From Desulfosporosinus sp. Tol-M (GTDB taxonomy: Bacteria > Bacillota > Desulfitobacteriia > Desulfitobacteriales > Desulfitobacteriaceae): a stretch of DNA of 36,604 nt. This document shows, piece after piece, positions 8,220-16,498 of this stretch. The stretch is taken from assembly GCA_000770645.1 (NCBI GenBank), contig JQID01000123.1, positions 1 to 36,604 of the forward strand. The letters are read 5' to 3'. The notes beneath the pieces are model-generated. The model saw nothing but the letters and a program-made list of their open reading frames with translations, was not told the origin of the DNA and did no database searches. Each line of letters begins with the position of its first letter. Position 1 is the first letter of the stretch. The position numbers and the translations under genes were made by a program.

Positions 8220-9098
8220 ATGCCATATCCAACATTGCCCGGACGGAGGTTCGAATATGACATAGGCGGTGGTTCTGTCTACTATGGAAATGATATTAAT
8301 GACATTACGACGATACTGTCACCGGAATTGATTAGTAGGTTGAACAGTGAAAACAACTCGGCCACTGTTCTATTTGCTGAGATGGGCAATGCTGGCATCG
8401 TTAGAACCGTCTGGGTCTTCTTGCCCGAGAAATACGTAGTATCTGGGCTAGGCATGGTCCACAAATTATATAGGGATGGTGCTTACACCGGTTCAGTAAC
8501 GGTGGCAGGCAGCCCAGATAGCACAAACGGGCTTGATGGTACATGGATAGATGCTGTTTTGCCTAATGGTGCAATACCGCCCTATATGATGGATGACGAC
8601 GTATGGCGAGATAGCATACAGCCATGTACGTTTTCTGAAGCTATACGAGTGCTACGAATCAGATACTATGCATCCGGCGGCTCTGGTGATTTATCACGTA
8701 TTTATCTGTATGCACTGCATATCTACGGTGTGAAAGCAGCAGGAGAATTGCCAGATGATATTCTCTTCTTGGATGATGATACATCTGGAGACCCGGAATT
8801 TATCCGAGACATGGACTGGGGAGACCGGCAGGAAGGCACCACAATCATGAAGCGGATTAAACTGTTCAATAGCAGCTCGACAAAGATTGCCCACAATTTG
8901 TCACTTTCTCTAATTGATACGGATTTGCTGTTCAGTATGGATGAAGGGATAACGTGGGTTACCGGAGCATCGATTACCTCGTTGGCTCCGCAGGGAACCA
9001 GTGCAAGTATTATTGTCAAAAATACGATACCGCCGCCGACACAGATGCTTGGTCCAAGAGCGCCAAGATTTGAAGTGTCGATTGGCAGTTGGTCATAG
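8220..9098 (+). CDS. Tail-tip structural protein, paralog 1 (putative adhesin)
   Basis: 292 aa. Not assigned to a named family with certainty. Residues 1-175 resemble a jelly-roll carbohydrate-binding fold: VSGLGMVH, GSPDSTNGLDGTW and the ending YLYALHIYG are reminiscent of discoidin-like domains. The C-terminal 110 residues (from SGDPEFIRD to IGSWS) form a second beta domain with the phrase NTIPPPTQMLGPR. The next gene is a full-length paralog with the same domain order. Position between Dit and the Gp37-like protein suggests part of the baseplate or receptor-binding apparatus. Start chosen by AGGAGGTGAATTAG. Confidence 0.7.
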   Translation: MPYPTLPGRRFEYDIGGGSVYYGNDINDITTILSPELISRLNSENNSATVLFAEMGNAGIVRTVWVFLPEKYVVSGLGMVHKLYRDGAYTGSVTVAGSPDSTNGLDGTWIDAVLPNGAIPPYMMDDDVWRDSIQPCTFSEAIRVLRIRYYASGGSGDLSRIYLYALHIYGVKAAGELPDDILFLDDDTSGDPEFIRDMDWGDRQEGTTIMKRIKLFNSSSTKIAHNLSLSLIDTDLLFSMDEGITWVTGASITSLAPQGTSASIIVKNTIPPPTQMLGPRAPRFEVSIGSWS

Positions 9099-9110
9099 GA
9101 GGTGGATTAG

Positions 9111-9998
9111 ATGGCTTACCCGACTGTCCCCGGAAGAAAATTTGCTTATGACGTTGGAGGAGGCTCTGTATATAGGGGAACTTCAATCGTTGACATGGTA
9201 TCAGCATTGAGTACGGATGAGATGTCTAAGTTAAATGGCTTAAGCAATAGCACATATGCAGTTCTACAATCGTATTCAAGCAACTATGGAATTAAGCTTG
9301 TGTTGTGGGTGTTTTTACCGCACAAATACAATGTTTCCGGCTTGGGAATGCTCCATGCTCAGTCATATGCCGGTCAGATGCCACCGACAAGGAACTTGCA
9401 ATCCATTACTGTTCATGGAAGTGCAGATACAACGAATGGTTTAGATGGTACGTGGATAGCAGCGAATCTGCCAAACGGCAGCATTCCTACACTATTAACG
9501 GGGGATGATGATTGGAGAGACCAGATACAGCCTTGTACGTTCTCTGAATCCATAAGATGCTTGCGGGTTGAATATGCCACAACCGGTTCTTATATGGGCG
9601 CAGTAGTATATGCCTTGCATATCTACGGCATGAAAGCAACTGGTGAGGTAGTGAACGATATCTTGTTTATGGATGATGATGCGAGTGGAGACCCTGAGTT
9701 TATCCGAGACCTTGATTTCGGAGACAGGCCGGAAGGAACCACGACAACGCATAGGATTAAGCTCTACAACAGCAGCTCAACAAAGACAGCGAATAATATA
9801 ACGCTGTCCTTGATTGACCAGGATCTTTTATTCAGCACGGACGAGGGTGCTACGTGGGTGACAGGTGCTACGATTACTTCGCTTGCTCCGGAAACTGCAA
9901 GCACAAGCATCATCATTAAAAACACGATCCCGCCGCCAACGCAGATGCTCGGACCGAGGTCTCCGAGAATTGAGGCACTGATAGGGAGCTGGTCATAG
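9111..9998 (+). CDS. Tail-tip structural protein, paralog 2 (putative adhesin)
   Basis: 295 aa, a tandem duplicate of the preceding gene. Both begin PGR.F.YD.GGGSVY.G and both end PPPTQMLGPR.PR.E..IGSWS. The C-terminal domains are about three quarters identical by eye, while the N-terminal putative binding domains have diverged much more. The upstream ribosome-binding segment (AGGAGGTGGATTAG) is also duplicated. Stronger change in the N-terminal half fits selection on receptor specificity (inference). It probably sits next to paralog 1 at the tail tip. Confidence 0.7.
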   Translation: MAYPTVPGRKFAYDVGGGSVYRGTSIVDMVSALSTDEMSKLNGLSNSTYAVLQSYSSNYGIKLVLWVFLPHKYNVSGLGMLHAQSYAGQMPPTRNLQSITVHGSADTTNGLDGTWIAANLPNGSIPTLLTGDDDWRDQIQPCTFSESIRCLRVEYATTGSYMGAVVYALHIYGMKATGEVVNDILFMDDDASGDPEFIRDLDFGDRPEGTTTTHRIKLYNSSSTKTANNITLSLIDQDLLFSTDEGATWVTGATITSLAPETASTSIIIKNTIPPPTQMLGPRSPRIEALIGSWS

Positions 9999-10013
9999 TA
10001 TGGAGGTGAGATA

Positions 10014-11738
10014 ATGCCAGATAGAATAAGGTTGATCGCACCTCAAGACCAAGCGATAACCAGCAGCTTGTCCTTGACCGCAAAATGGATACGCACCTAT
10101 GAAGAGTTGGTGAAAGCCGACTTCGATGAAGATGGTGTGTTCACTCATGTTGTGACGAGAGAAGTTGAAATAGGCCATGTACCGACCTTCATAGGTTTGC
10201 AGTTGGATGAAGATCCAAGCACTACACCGAAAGGATACACAAATGGCTCCGATGTGGTTCCGCTCATGACGGCGGCTACGACTGAAGGAGTGACGGTAAG
10301 TGACAGTGGAAACCTTGGCTCCGGCTATGAAGGTTGGAGAGCTTTTGACAATGACCCGAACAGCAGATGGGCTATTGGCTCTACATCTGGAATACTGACC
10401 GCTGCCCTTCCTTCAGCAAAGAAGATCTCAGGATACACGATACGAGCAAGAAATGATACGTACTTGATTGACAGCCCCAAAGACTGGACGTTCGAGGGCA
10501 GTAATGATGGTGTGAACTGGACAGTTTTGGATACACAGACTGGTCAGATTTCGTGGGCAATGAATGAACTGAAAACATTCACCGTGGCTTATGCCAAGAT
10601 CGCCTTGTACAGTTACTATCGACTGAATGTGACCTCTAACCAGAGCGGAACGGACGTATCGTTTTCAGAAATGGAACTGCTTGAGGGCATCGGCTACGAT
10701 TTTGATTTCTACACAACAGGAAACAGAGTCATTGGCCCTTTTGCACTCAGCGGCATGGCCTATGGTGACGAGACAATTACGTGGGAACTTGGGGATATGC
10801 CCACCGGAACGAGTATTGCGATTAGCTGTGCTTTGACCAGTGACTTGAATCCTCCAGGTTCGTACACACAAGCAACGAACGGCGCCCAATGCCCGGTTAT
10901 TGCCCAGAATGATGACATGACCGGAAAATACATTTGGTTCAAGCAAACGCTAAACACCTCAGATATTACGAAAACGCCCTCACTGATGAAAATGGAAATG
11001 CAGCTCGTCCTTGATGCGGTTGCGAACATGACAATAGAAATAGACCGAACCGCTCAATTTACTGGGTTACAGCATAGAACGACCACCGTCTCAGCTTTGC
11101 CTTGTGGTGAACCGACAACATTTTACCCGCAGGACGTGTATGACGGGTTCCTTTGCTGGAGAGCAAGGGCCGTCAATGCTGCGCTGGGGATTGATACTGG
11201 CTGGAGCCAGATTAACACGTTCAACTTAACAGGTGGTCCATTCCCGTTGCCCAGATACCTATCGCTGCTTGAGAACATTGCCTTCGGGAAGCCAGTTGCG
11301 GCGAGAACCCTTGACTTGAAAGAAAACAGGGCTTTTGGAAAACCCAGAGACAAGCGCGCTCTGTACAATGTGTTCAATCGTGCATTTGGAAAGCTTAGGG
11401 CAACGAGAGCCTTGTATAATCCGTTGAATGTTACGGATGATCCACCCTTCCCCTGGATTCAGTCGATTTCTGTTACCAGAGGTGAACCCGGATCGATATT
11501 GACCTTGTACGGAAATGGCTTTGGATACACGCATACGTCAGTAGACCTCAGCAATGTAAACAGGTACTTAAGAAGCTACGGTGGATTTGTCTATATTGGC
11601 ACCAAGCTTTGCAGCGTACTTGAGTGGACTTGGGAAAAGATTGTGTTCCAGCTCCCGATGGATGCTGAGACCGGAAGCATAAAGGTACAGCTAGCTAACT
11701 GCCCCGACCGTACAGAACAGCAACCTTGTAGGCTTTGA
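10014..11738 (+). CDS. Tail adhesin with discoidin (F5/8 C) and IPT-like domains
   Basis: 574 aa in this frame. In order: an N-terminal beta region; an F5/8 type C (discoidin) domain at about 85-225 with GWRAFDNDPNSRWAIGS and FEGSNDGVNWTVLDTQTG; a further beta domain to about 400; three tandem 17-residue repeats (421-471) beginning N.AFGK; then an IPT/TIG-like Ig domain from about 477 (WIQSISVTRGEPGSI, YGNGFGYTH). The last ten residues are out of step with the family: in the +1 frame the DNA encodes the proper final IPT strand (TVQNSNLVGFEVYEG) and runs on into the next tail gene. So this is probably the first part of a single protein of about 1,170 aa, split by a frameshift. Likely a glycan-binding tail fiber. 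Confidence 0.8.
   Translation: MPDRIRLIAPQDQAITSSLSLTAKWIRTYEELVKADFDEDGVFTHVVTREVEIGHVPTFIGLQLDEDPSTTPKGYTNGSDVVPLMTAATTEGVTVSDSGNLGSGYEGWRAFDNDPNSRWAIGSTSGILTAALPSAKKISGYTIRARNDTYLIDSPKDWTFEGSNDGVNWTVLDTQTGQISWAMNELKTFTVAYAKIALYSYYRLNVTSNQSGTDVSFSEMELLEGIGYDFDFYTTGNRVIGPFALSGMAYGDETITWELGDMPTGTSIAISCALTSDLNPPGSYTQATNGAQCPVIAQNDDMTGKYIWFKQTLNTSDITKTPSLMKMEMQLVLDAVANMTIEIDRTAQFTGLQHRTTTVSALPCGEPTTFYPQDVYDGFLCWRARAVNAALGIDTGWSQINTFNLTGGPFPLPRYLSLLENIAFGKPVAARTLDLKENRAFGKPRDKRALYNVFNRAFGKLRATRALYNPLNVTDDPPFPWIQSISVTRGEPGSILTLYGNGFGYTHTSVDLSNVNRYLRSYGGFVYIGTKLCSVLEWTWEKIVFQLPMDAETGSIKVQLANCPDRTEQQPCRL
11703..11706 (+). other. Putative +1 frameshift point (CCC-G)
   Basis: The adhesin frame reads TGC CCC GAC here. 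Moving forward one base turns the proline codon CCC into the overlapping proline codon CCG and enters the frame of the Gp37-like gene. Any shift must fall between the +1-frame TAG at 11692 and the zero-frame TGA at 11736. Both a programmed +1 shift and an extra base (for example in the C run) would explain the split. Confidence 0.5.
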
Positions 11739-11853
11739 AGTTTATGAAGGGCTCCCGGCAGATGACATCGGCGTTGAGCTGTTTGTTTGCGACAGGACTA
11801 ACCCGAACATTATAGTAAGACAGCTTGGCGGCGCGTTCAACAAGTCATTCCAG

Positions 11854-13530
11854 ATGCTGCAGAACAAACCCGGAAGTGGAAGTTTCAGCATCAGCCGATA
11901 TGATGAAACCGGTGGCGACAGGACGTACATTACGGATGATAATTTGATTCTTGTTAAACTTGACGGCAACCCATTATTCAAGTGGGTTATAGAATCCAGG
12001 AAACCAAACTATGTTGACAGCGATGAAAAACAGATAATTGAAGTAAGTGGTCGAGGTGTTCTGAATATCCTTAGCAGGGCTGTTGTGTATCCGGAAAACA
12101 TGGGCACGCCTGCTTTAGACAGACCTTTCACAGGAACCGCAAGCAAAGTCTTGAGGACGCTGCTCCTTGAAGCACAGAATCGCGGAGGTCTTGTTGGGGT
12201 AACGATAGACTGGCAAGATGACATGGACAGCCTGGGCAACCTGTTTACAGAGAATGTGAATTTAACATTCCACGTCGGCACACCGCTCAGCGAGGTCGTG
12301 TCGAAATTTACCGATGGGCTTGGATACTTCGATATAGAAATGACTCCGAACCTTGTGCTAAAAATTTACAAGTCAAGAGGTATGGACCTGTATGACAAAG
12401 TAGTCTACAGACCCGGGCAGGCGATCCTTAGTCACCAAAACCAAAGCGATGCAACGCACTTAGTCAATGAAGTATTGGTTGAGGGCGGTGACAAGTTGCT
12501 AGCGATAGCATCAAACTCTGTTAGCCAAACTGTGTATGGACGAAGAGAAGGTTATCTGTCTGCAAGCAATATCCAGTCCGGGCTTAGCGAGTATGGACAA
12601 GCATATCTTAGCCGAGCCGCTTTCCCGACCTGGGGAATACAAGGAACGGTAACGAAGTTCTACGATGATGAGGGCAACAGGCTAAAACCCTTCGAGTCTT
12701 ACTTAATCGGTGACTGGATTGGCTGGAAGATTGCACCTGAAGGAACAGACGATGCCGGATTTGACGGTAAGGTGCGAGTTCGAGGAATCACAGTAAGTGA
12801 GGACGATGGGAACAGTGTCCTTGAGTACACGCTGGAACTGCATAACATGATGCTGGAGCATGAGATTAAGCTTAACCAAAAGGTTGAACGGATGTCACAG
12901 TTCAGTGGCTCTGACGTGCTTGCAGTGCCCCCGTCAAGCAGTGGCACGTACTCTGAATCCGAGATAAATACCATCCTTGCAACGAAGGCAAACACGAACC
13001 ACCTGCATACCAATGTTTACTCAGAGATCGACCACGTCCATCATTTTTTAGACTTGACGGATACGCCTGACAGCTATTTAGGACAAGGAAATAAAGTGGT
13101 GGCTGTTAAAGCCGATGGCAGCGGTCTTGAATTTGTGCCTGGCGGCGGTGGAAGCTCTATTGGCGGCTGCATGGCTTGGGTGACGTTTAATGGAATCACG
13201 AATGCAAACGCCACCGGAACCTATGCACAAAGCGGAACAGCCGTAACGGTAACCTTAACAGGACACGGCTACAAAATTGGTCACATGATCTACTCTGATA
13301 TAACTTCCGGGACAGGAGTGGATGGCGCATATAAAATTACTGAGGTAACAGCTGACACCTTTAAATACACAGCGGGAACCTCTTTGACAACGAGTGGAAC
13401 GTCAGCGAATACAGCTGTGGCGGCTTCAGATCCTGCTGAAATTACAAATTTATTCATCGGACTGACATGCGAGGACTTGGACGGAGGGTACATCGACTGC
13501 CCTGTAATATCCCTATCTATATTTGGATAG
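11854..13530 (+). CDS. ReqiPepy6 Gp37-like tail protein with fiber-like C-terminus
   Basis: 558 aa from the first ATG, but that ATG has no ribosome binding site and lies inside the fold. The frame is open from 11695 and the family N-terminus (ELFVCDRTNPNIIVRQLG) is encoded upstream of the ATG, in frame with the end of the preceding IPT domain. The true product is therefore probably a C-terminal part of a fusion with the upstream adhesin. Domains after the ATG: Gp37-like tail-tip core to about 360; His-rich linker (HLHTNVYSEIDHVHHF); a tail-fiber element LDLTDTPDSYLGQGNKVV; and a Thr-rich beta domain. It probably takes the place of a Tal/baseplate hub protein; no peptidase domain is visible. 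Confidence 0.78.
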   Translation: MLQNKPGSGSFSISRYDETGGDRTYITDDNLILVKLDGNPLFKWVIESRKPNYVDSDEKQIIEVSGRGVLNILSRAVVYPENMGTPALDRPFTGTASKVLRTLLLEAQNRGGLVGVTIDWQDDMDSLGNLFTENVNLTFHVGTPLSEVVSKFTDGLGYFDIEMTPNLVLKIYKSRGMDLYDKVVYRPGQAILSHQNQSDATHLVNEVLVEGGDKLLAIASNSVSQTVYGRREGYLSASNIQSGLSEYGQAYLSRAAFPTWGIQGTVTKFYDDEGNRLKPFESYLIGDWIGWKIAPEGTDDAGFDGKVRVRGITVSEDDGNSVLEYTLELHNMMLEHEIKLNQKVERMSQFSGSDVLAVPPSSSGTYSESEINTILATKANTNHLHTNVYSEIDHVHHFLDLTDTPDSYLGQGNKVVAVKADGSGLEFVPGGGGSSIGGCMAWVTFNGITNANATGTYAQSGTAVTVTLTGHGYKIGHMIYSDITSGTGVDGAYKITEVTADTFKYTAGTSLTTSGTSANTAVAASDPAEITNLFIGLTCEDLDGGYIDCPVISLSIFG

Positions 13531-13554
13531 TAATCAGAAATACAAGTTGCTTAT

Positions 13555-13579
13555 GGAGCCTTCGGGCTCTTTTTTATTT
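13555..13579 (+). terminator. Rho-independent terminator after tail genes
   Basis: GAGCC and GGCTC flank a TTCG-type loop and are followed by TTTTTTATTTT. It closes the structural operon 25 bp after the Gp37-like stop; holin transcription would need readthrough or a further promoter. Confidence 0.8.
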
Positions 13580-13600
13580 TAAATCGAGGAGGACTCAAGA

Positions 13601-14002
13601 ATGAAAGACATTGTCAACACGTTTCAGATTATCATTGCTGCTGTAGGCGGCTATATCGGGTATTTCCTGGGTGGCTGGGATGGTTTCCTTTACGCTCTGG
13701 TAGCTTTCGTCGTTATCGACTATTTGACAGGGTTCATGGTGGCCATCTTGGAAAAACGCCTTTCAAGTGAGGTGGGCTTTCGGGGCATCTTCAAGAAGGT
13801 GCTGATTTTCTCGTTGGTGGCGGTGGCGCATATCGTGGATTCGCAGCTTATACAAACCGGAAGCGCGATCCGTACTGCCGTCATCTTCTTCTACTTATCT
13901 AATGAAGGCATCAGCATTATTGAGAATACGGCAAAAATCGGTCTGCCTATTCCCGAAAAGCTAAAAACGGTCTTGGAACAGCTGAACAAGGAGGACAAGT
14001 AA
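13601..14002 (+). CDS. Phage holin (holin_4_1 / TcdE-like family)
   Basis: 133 aa with three hydrophobic segments (about 8-26, 29-50 and 67-84), and the family phrase FVVIDYLTGFMVA followed by SSEVGFRGIFKK. The C-terminal end is short and highly charged (KLKTVLEQLNKEDK). Length and layout match the Firmicutes holin_4_1 family, which opens the inner membrane to release the endolysin. Its stop is directly followed by the amidase ATG, so holin and endolysin are co-translated. Confidence 0.92.
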   Translation: MKDIVNTFQIIIAAVGGYIGYFLGGWDGFLYALVAFVVIDYLTGFMVAILEKRLSSEVGFRGIFKKVLIFSLVAVAHIVDSQLIQTGSAIRTAVIFFYLSNEGISIIENTAKIGLPIPEKLKTVLEQLNKEDK

Positions 14003-14713
14003 ATGAATCTGCACAAACTCATTCTCACCAACAACGCTTGCTACAAAGCAGGCAAACCCATCACACCAAAGGGCATCATGGTCCATTCCACAGGGGCGAA
14101 CAACCCGAACCTGAAACGCTATGTCGGACCTGATGACGGTCTGCTTGGCAAGAACCAGTACAATAACCACTGGAATCAGGACAAGCCGGACGGCCGACAG
14201 GTCTGCGTCCACGGCTTCATTGGCAAACTGGCGGATGGAAGCATCGCCACTTATCAAACCTTGCCCTGGAATCATAGGGGATGGCATGCCGGCGGTTCTG
14301 CCAATGATACACATATCGGCTTTGAAATTTGCGAGGATGGTCTGACGGACGCCTCGTATTTTTCTGCCGTCTACAAAGAGGCCGTTGAGCTATGTGCTTA
14401 CCTCTGCAAGCAGTATGGACTTACCGAGAAGAACATCATCTGCCACAGCGAAGGAGCCAAGCTTGGTATTGCCAGCAACCACAGCGATGTGATGCACTGG
14501 TTTCCAAAGCACGGTAAGAGTATGGATACCTTTCGTACTGAGGTTGGAAAGCTGCTCGAGGCATCCGCTTCCATAAATGTCTCGACTGATACCAATAAAA
14601 AATACTACCGCGTCCAACTTGGTGCGTTTTCAGTCAAAGCGAATGCCGATGCCCTGCTCAGCAAGGTAAAGTCTGCCGGCTTTACCGATGCTTTCATAAA
14701 ATACAGCGAATAA
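14003..14713 (+). CDS. N-acetylmuramoyl-L-alanine amidase endolysin with SPOR-like end
   Basis: 236 aa. An Amidase_2 catalytic domain spans about 1-175: MVHSTG supplies the first zinc ligand (His28), NHRGWHAGG follows at 90-98, and CHSEGAKLG (147-155) and HSDVMHWFPKHG carry the later histidines. Residues 200-236 (YYRVQLGAFSVKANADALL) are a half-length SPOR-like peptidoglycan-binding repeat, common in endolysins of this group. It cuts the bond between MurNAc and the stem peptide at lysis. No signal peptide is seen, so export depends on the upstream holin. A strong terminator follows. Confidence 0.93.
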   Translation: MNLHKLILTNNACYKAGKPITPKGIMVHSTGANNPNLKRYVGPDDGLLGKNQYNNHWNQDKPDGRQVCVHGFIGKLADGSIATYQTLPWNHRGWHAGGSANDTHIGFEICEDGLTDASYFSAVYKEAVELCAYLCKQYGLTEKNIICHSEGAKLGIASNHSDVMHWFPKHGKSMDTFRTEVGKLLEASASINVSTDTNKKYYRVQLGAFSVKANADALLSKVKSAGFTDAFIKYSE

Positions 14714-14728
14714 AGCTCTGCAATTTAC

Positions 14729-14767
14729 GCCCGTCGAGGAATTTTTCTTCGGCGGGCTTATTTTTTT
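14729..14767 (+). terminator. Strong Rho-independent terminator after lysis genes
   Basis: A 12-pair stem (GCCCGTCGAGGA with TCTTCGGCGGGC, including G-U pairs) and a short loop are followed by TTATTTTTTT. It separates the late (structure/lysis) operon from the DNA-metabolism operon. Confidence 0.88.
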
Positions 14768-14770
14768 GTG

Positions 14771-14812
14771 GAAACGTCCTTTTCCTCGTCCTCTCGTGGC
14801 TATAAGACAGAG
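14771..14812 (+). repeat. Conserved leader element, copy A
   Basis: About 42 bp closely matching a second copy at 19112. Shared words are CGTCCTTTTCC, TCCTC and GGCTAYAAG.CAG. Each copy lies just upstream of the first small gene of an operon and can fold with the CCTC/GAGG arms pairing around the conserved GGCTA loop. It is probably a cis-regulatory RNA or protein-binding leader of this element. Confidence 0.6.
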
Positions 14813-14851
14813 GGCAAACGACAAAGACGCTCTCGGAAAGAGGTGAGGGTT

Positions 14852-15073
14852 ATGAAACACAGCCTGAAAATCAGTGTTTCCAAACAACCGCAGAACGGCG
14901 GAATCGTTACCTGCCGCAATGTAACCGTAAGAGAGCGAATTCTGCGTTTTCTACTCGGCAACAAGCAGAAGGTGACCATCCTGGTGCCCGGAGATTCCGT
15001 ACAGGAACTTGCCATCTGCGAGATAGACGAAGGAGGTGAAAAGAGTCATGAGCAAAATCAAGTTACTGCTTGA
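14852..15073 (+). CDS. Small conserved prophage protein of unknown function
   Basis: 73 aa, starting at 14852 behind AGAGGTGAGGG; the longer in-frame GTG at 14768 would lie in the conserved leader and has no ribosome binding site. Features are an N-terminal ISVSKQPQNGGIV strand pattern, a basic VTVRERILRFLLGNKQ helix and an acidic end. I recognise it as the small first gene that commonly precedes DUF2800 clusters in clostridial prophages, but its role is unknown. It overlaps the next gene by 26 bp. Confidence 0.7.
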   Translation: MKHSLKISVSKQPQNGGIVTCRNVTVRERILRFLLGNKQKVTILVPGDSVQELAICEIDEGGEKSHEQNQVTA

Positions 15074-15365
15074 TCTGGTCGAGGATATCCGCTCCCTTGC
15101 AGACAGCCTGCAGGCTTTGTGCGATAAAGCGGTTCAGGGTGAACCGGATTCCGGGCAGACACAGCCTGTCGAATCGGAAACGCCTGAGCCATCGAATATC
15201 TCACTTGAGCAGGTCAGGACCGTTCTCACGGATAAGAGCCGGAACGGACTGACAGCCGAGGTGCGGGAACTCATTCGAAAATACGGAGCGGACAAGTTGT
15301 CGGAGATCAAGCCGGAACATTTCTCCGCTGTGCTGAAAGAAGCGGAGGTGCTTGGCAATGGCTGA
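15048..15365 (+). CDS. Small coiled-coil prophage protein of unknown function
   Basis: 105 aa. The ATG at 15048 follows AAGGAGGTGAA. Residues 1-30 (KIKLLLDLVEDIRSLADSLQ) form a coiled coil, 35-55 are a Pro/Glu/Ser linker, and 57-100 form a helical domain (LEQVRTVLTDKSRNGLTAEV...KYGADKLSEI). Proteins like this are often mislabelled as rRNA biogenesis factors in databases; nothing here supports such a role. It precedes DUF2800 with an 8-bp overlap, so the two probably work in one complex or at least one operon. Confidence 0.7.
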   Translation: MSKIKLLLDLVEDIRSLADSLQALCDKAVQGEPDSGQTQPVESETPEPSNISLEQVRTVLTDKSRNGLTAEVRELIRKYGADKLSEIKPEHFSAVLKEAEVLGNG

Positions 15366-16497
15366 TCACGCGGTTCTTTCCGCATCGAGTTCCCACAGAT
15401 GGCTTAACTGTATGCCGTCCGCAAGGCTGGAACTGGAGTTCGAAAACAACTCCTCGGCCGCTGCTGAAGAAGGTACGGCGGCACACGCCCTGTGCGAATA
15501 CAAGCTGAAGAAAGCACTTCATATGCGGTCGAAAAGACCGGTATCGGATTACGGCTCCGATGAAATGGAGGAATGCACCGATGCTTATGCAGAGTTTGTT
15601 ATGGAGCAGTATGAGGCGGCAAAGCAGGTCTGCAAAGACCCGCTTGTACTAATCGAACAGCGGTTGGACTTTTCCTGCTATGTTCCGGACGGCTTCGGAA
15701 CGGGCGATTGCCTGATAATTTCAGACAGCAGACTTCATATCATCGATTTCAAATATGGCATGGGTGTACTGGTGGAAGCTGAAAACAATACGCAGATGAA
15801 GCTCTATGCCCTGGGCGCTCTCGAGATTTATAACAGCCTGTATGACTTTGAAGAAATCTCGATGACCATTTTTCAGCCGAGAAGAGAAAATGTCAGCACA
15901 TGGACTATTCCAGTATCGGCACTGAAGGACTGGGCGGCAAACGAACTCAGGCCGAAAGCGAAAAAAGCCTATGACGGTGAAGGCGAGTATATCCCGGGCG
16001 AATGGTGTACCTTCTGCCGCGCGGCAGTCAAGTGCCGTGCGAGAGCCGAGGAAAAACTCAGGCTGGCGCAGTCGGAGTTCAAACTTCCACCGCTTCTGAC
16101 CGATTCGGAGATTGAGGAGATTATGAGCATCCTGCCCGGTCTCACGAAATGGGCTAACGAAATCATGACCTATGCGACTGAAGCCGCCGTAAGCCATGGT
16201 AAAGAGTGGAACGGCTTCAAGGTAGTCGAAGGCCGCTCCGGCCGCAAGTACCGTGATGAAGAGCAGGTGGCGGAAACTGCAAAACAGCACGGCTATATCG
16301 ACATCTACCGGCAGAGCGTTATTCCGATGACAGAGATGCAGAAACTTATGGGCAAGACCAAATTTGAGGAAATACTCGGTGACCTCATCCATAAGCCACC
16401 GGGCAGGCCGACTCTGGTTCCGAAATCGGATAAAAGACCGGCTATGAACGTTTCAAACGCTAAAAACGACTTTTACGAAATTATGGAGGTAAATTAA
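15358..16497 (+). CDS. DUF2800 protein, Cas4/AddB-like Fe-S PD-(D/E)XK nuclease
   Basis: 379 aa from ATG 15358 (GGAGGTG upstream; the TTG at 15352 is less likely). Nuclease residues are visible as GTAAH (His43), GTGDC (Asp117) and IIDFKYG (Asp130, Lys132), the order of the RecB/Cas4 PD-(D/E)XK family. Four cysteines, Cys18 and the cluster CTFCRAAVKC (217, 220, 226), match the split Fe-S cluster layout of AddB and Cas4. It is likely a 5'-3' or end-processing exonuclease acting with the ssDNA-binding protein and polymerase encoded next. Metal cluster and activity are inferred from motifs. Confidence 0.88.
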   Translation: MADHAVLSASSSHRWLNCMPSARLELEFENNSSAAAEEGTAAHALCEYKLKKALHMRSKRPVSDYGSDEMEECTDAYAEFVMEQYEAAKQVCKDPLVLIEQRLDFSCYVPDGFGTGDCLIISDSRLHIIDFKYGMGVLVEAENNTQMKLYALGALEIYNSLYDFEEISMTIFQPRRENVSTWTIPVSALKDWAANELRPKAKKAYDGEGEYIPGEWCTFCRAAVKCRARAEEKLRLAQSEFKLPPLLTDSEIEEIMSILPGLTKWANEIMTYATEAAVSHGKEWNGFKVVEGRSGRKYRDEEQVAETAKQHGYIDIYRQSVIPMTEMQKLMGKTKFEEILGDLIHKPPGRPTLVPKSDKRPAMNVSNAKNDFYEIMEVN

Positions 16498-16498
16498 C

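Noticed and set aside
14768..14851. Longer start (GTG) for the small gene at 14852
   Set aside because: The segment is a conserved noncoding leader shared with 19112 and has no ribosome binding site for the GTG.
15048..15365. Label as rRNA biogenesis protein
   Set aside because: This is a common database label for such prophage proteins; the sequence is only a short coiled-coil protein with no RNA-binding features.
15721..16392. Minus-strand frame (223 aa) opposite DUF2800
   Set aside because: The plus strand has clear nuclease motifs; the reverse frame has none and no ribosome binding site.
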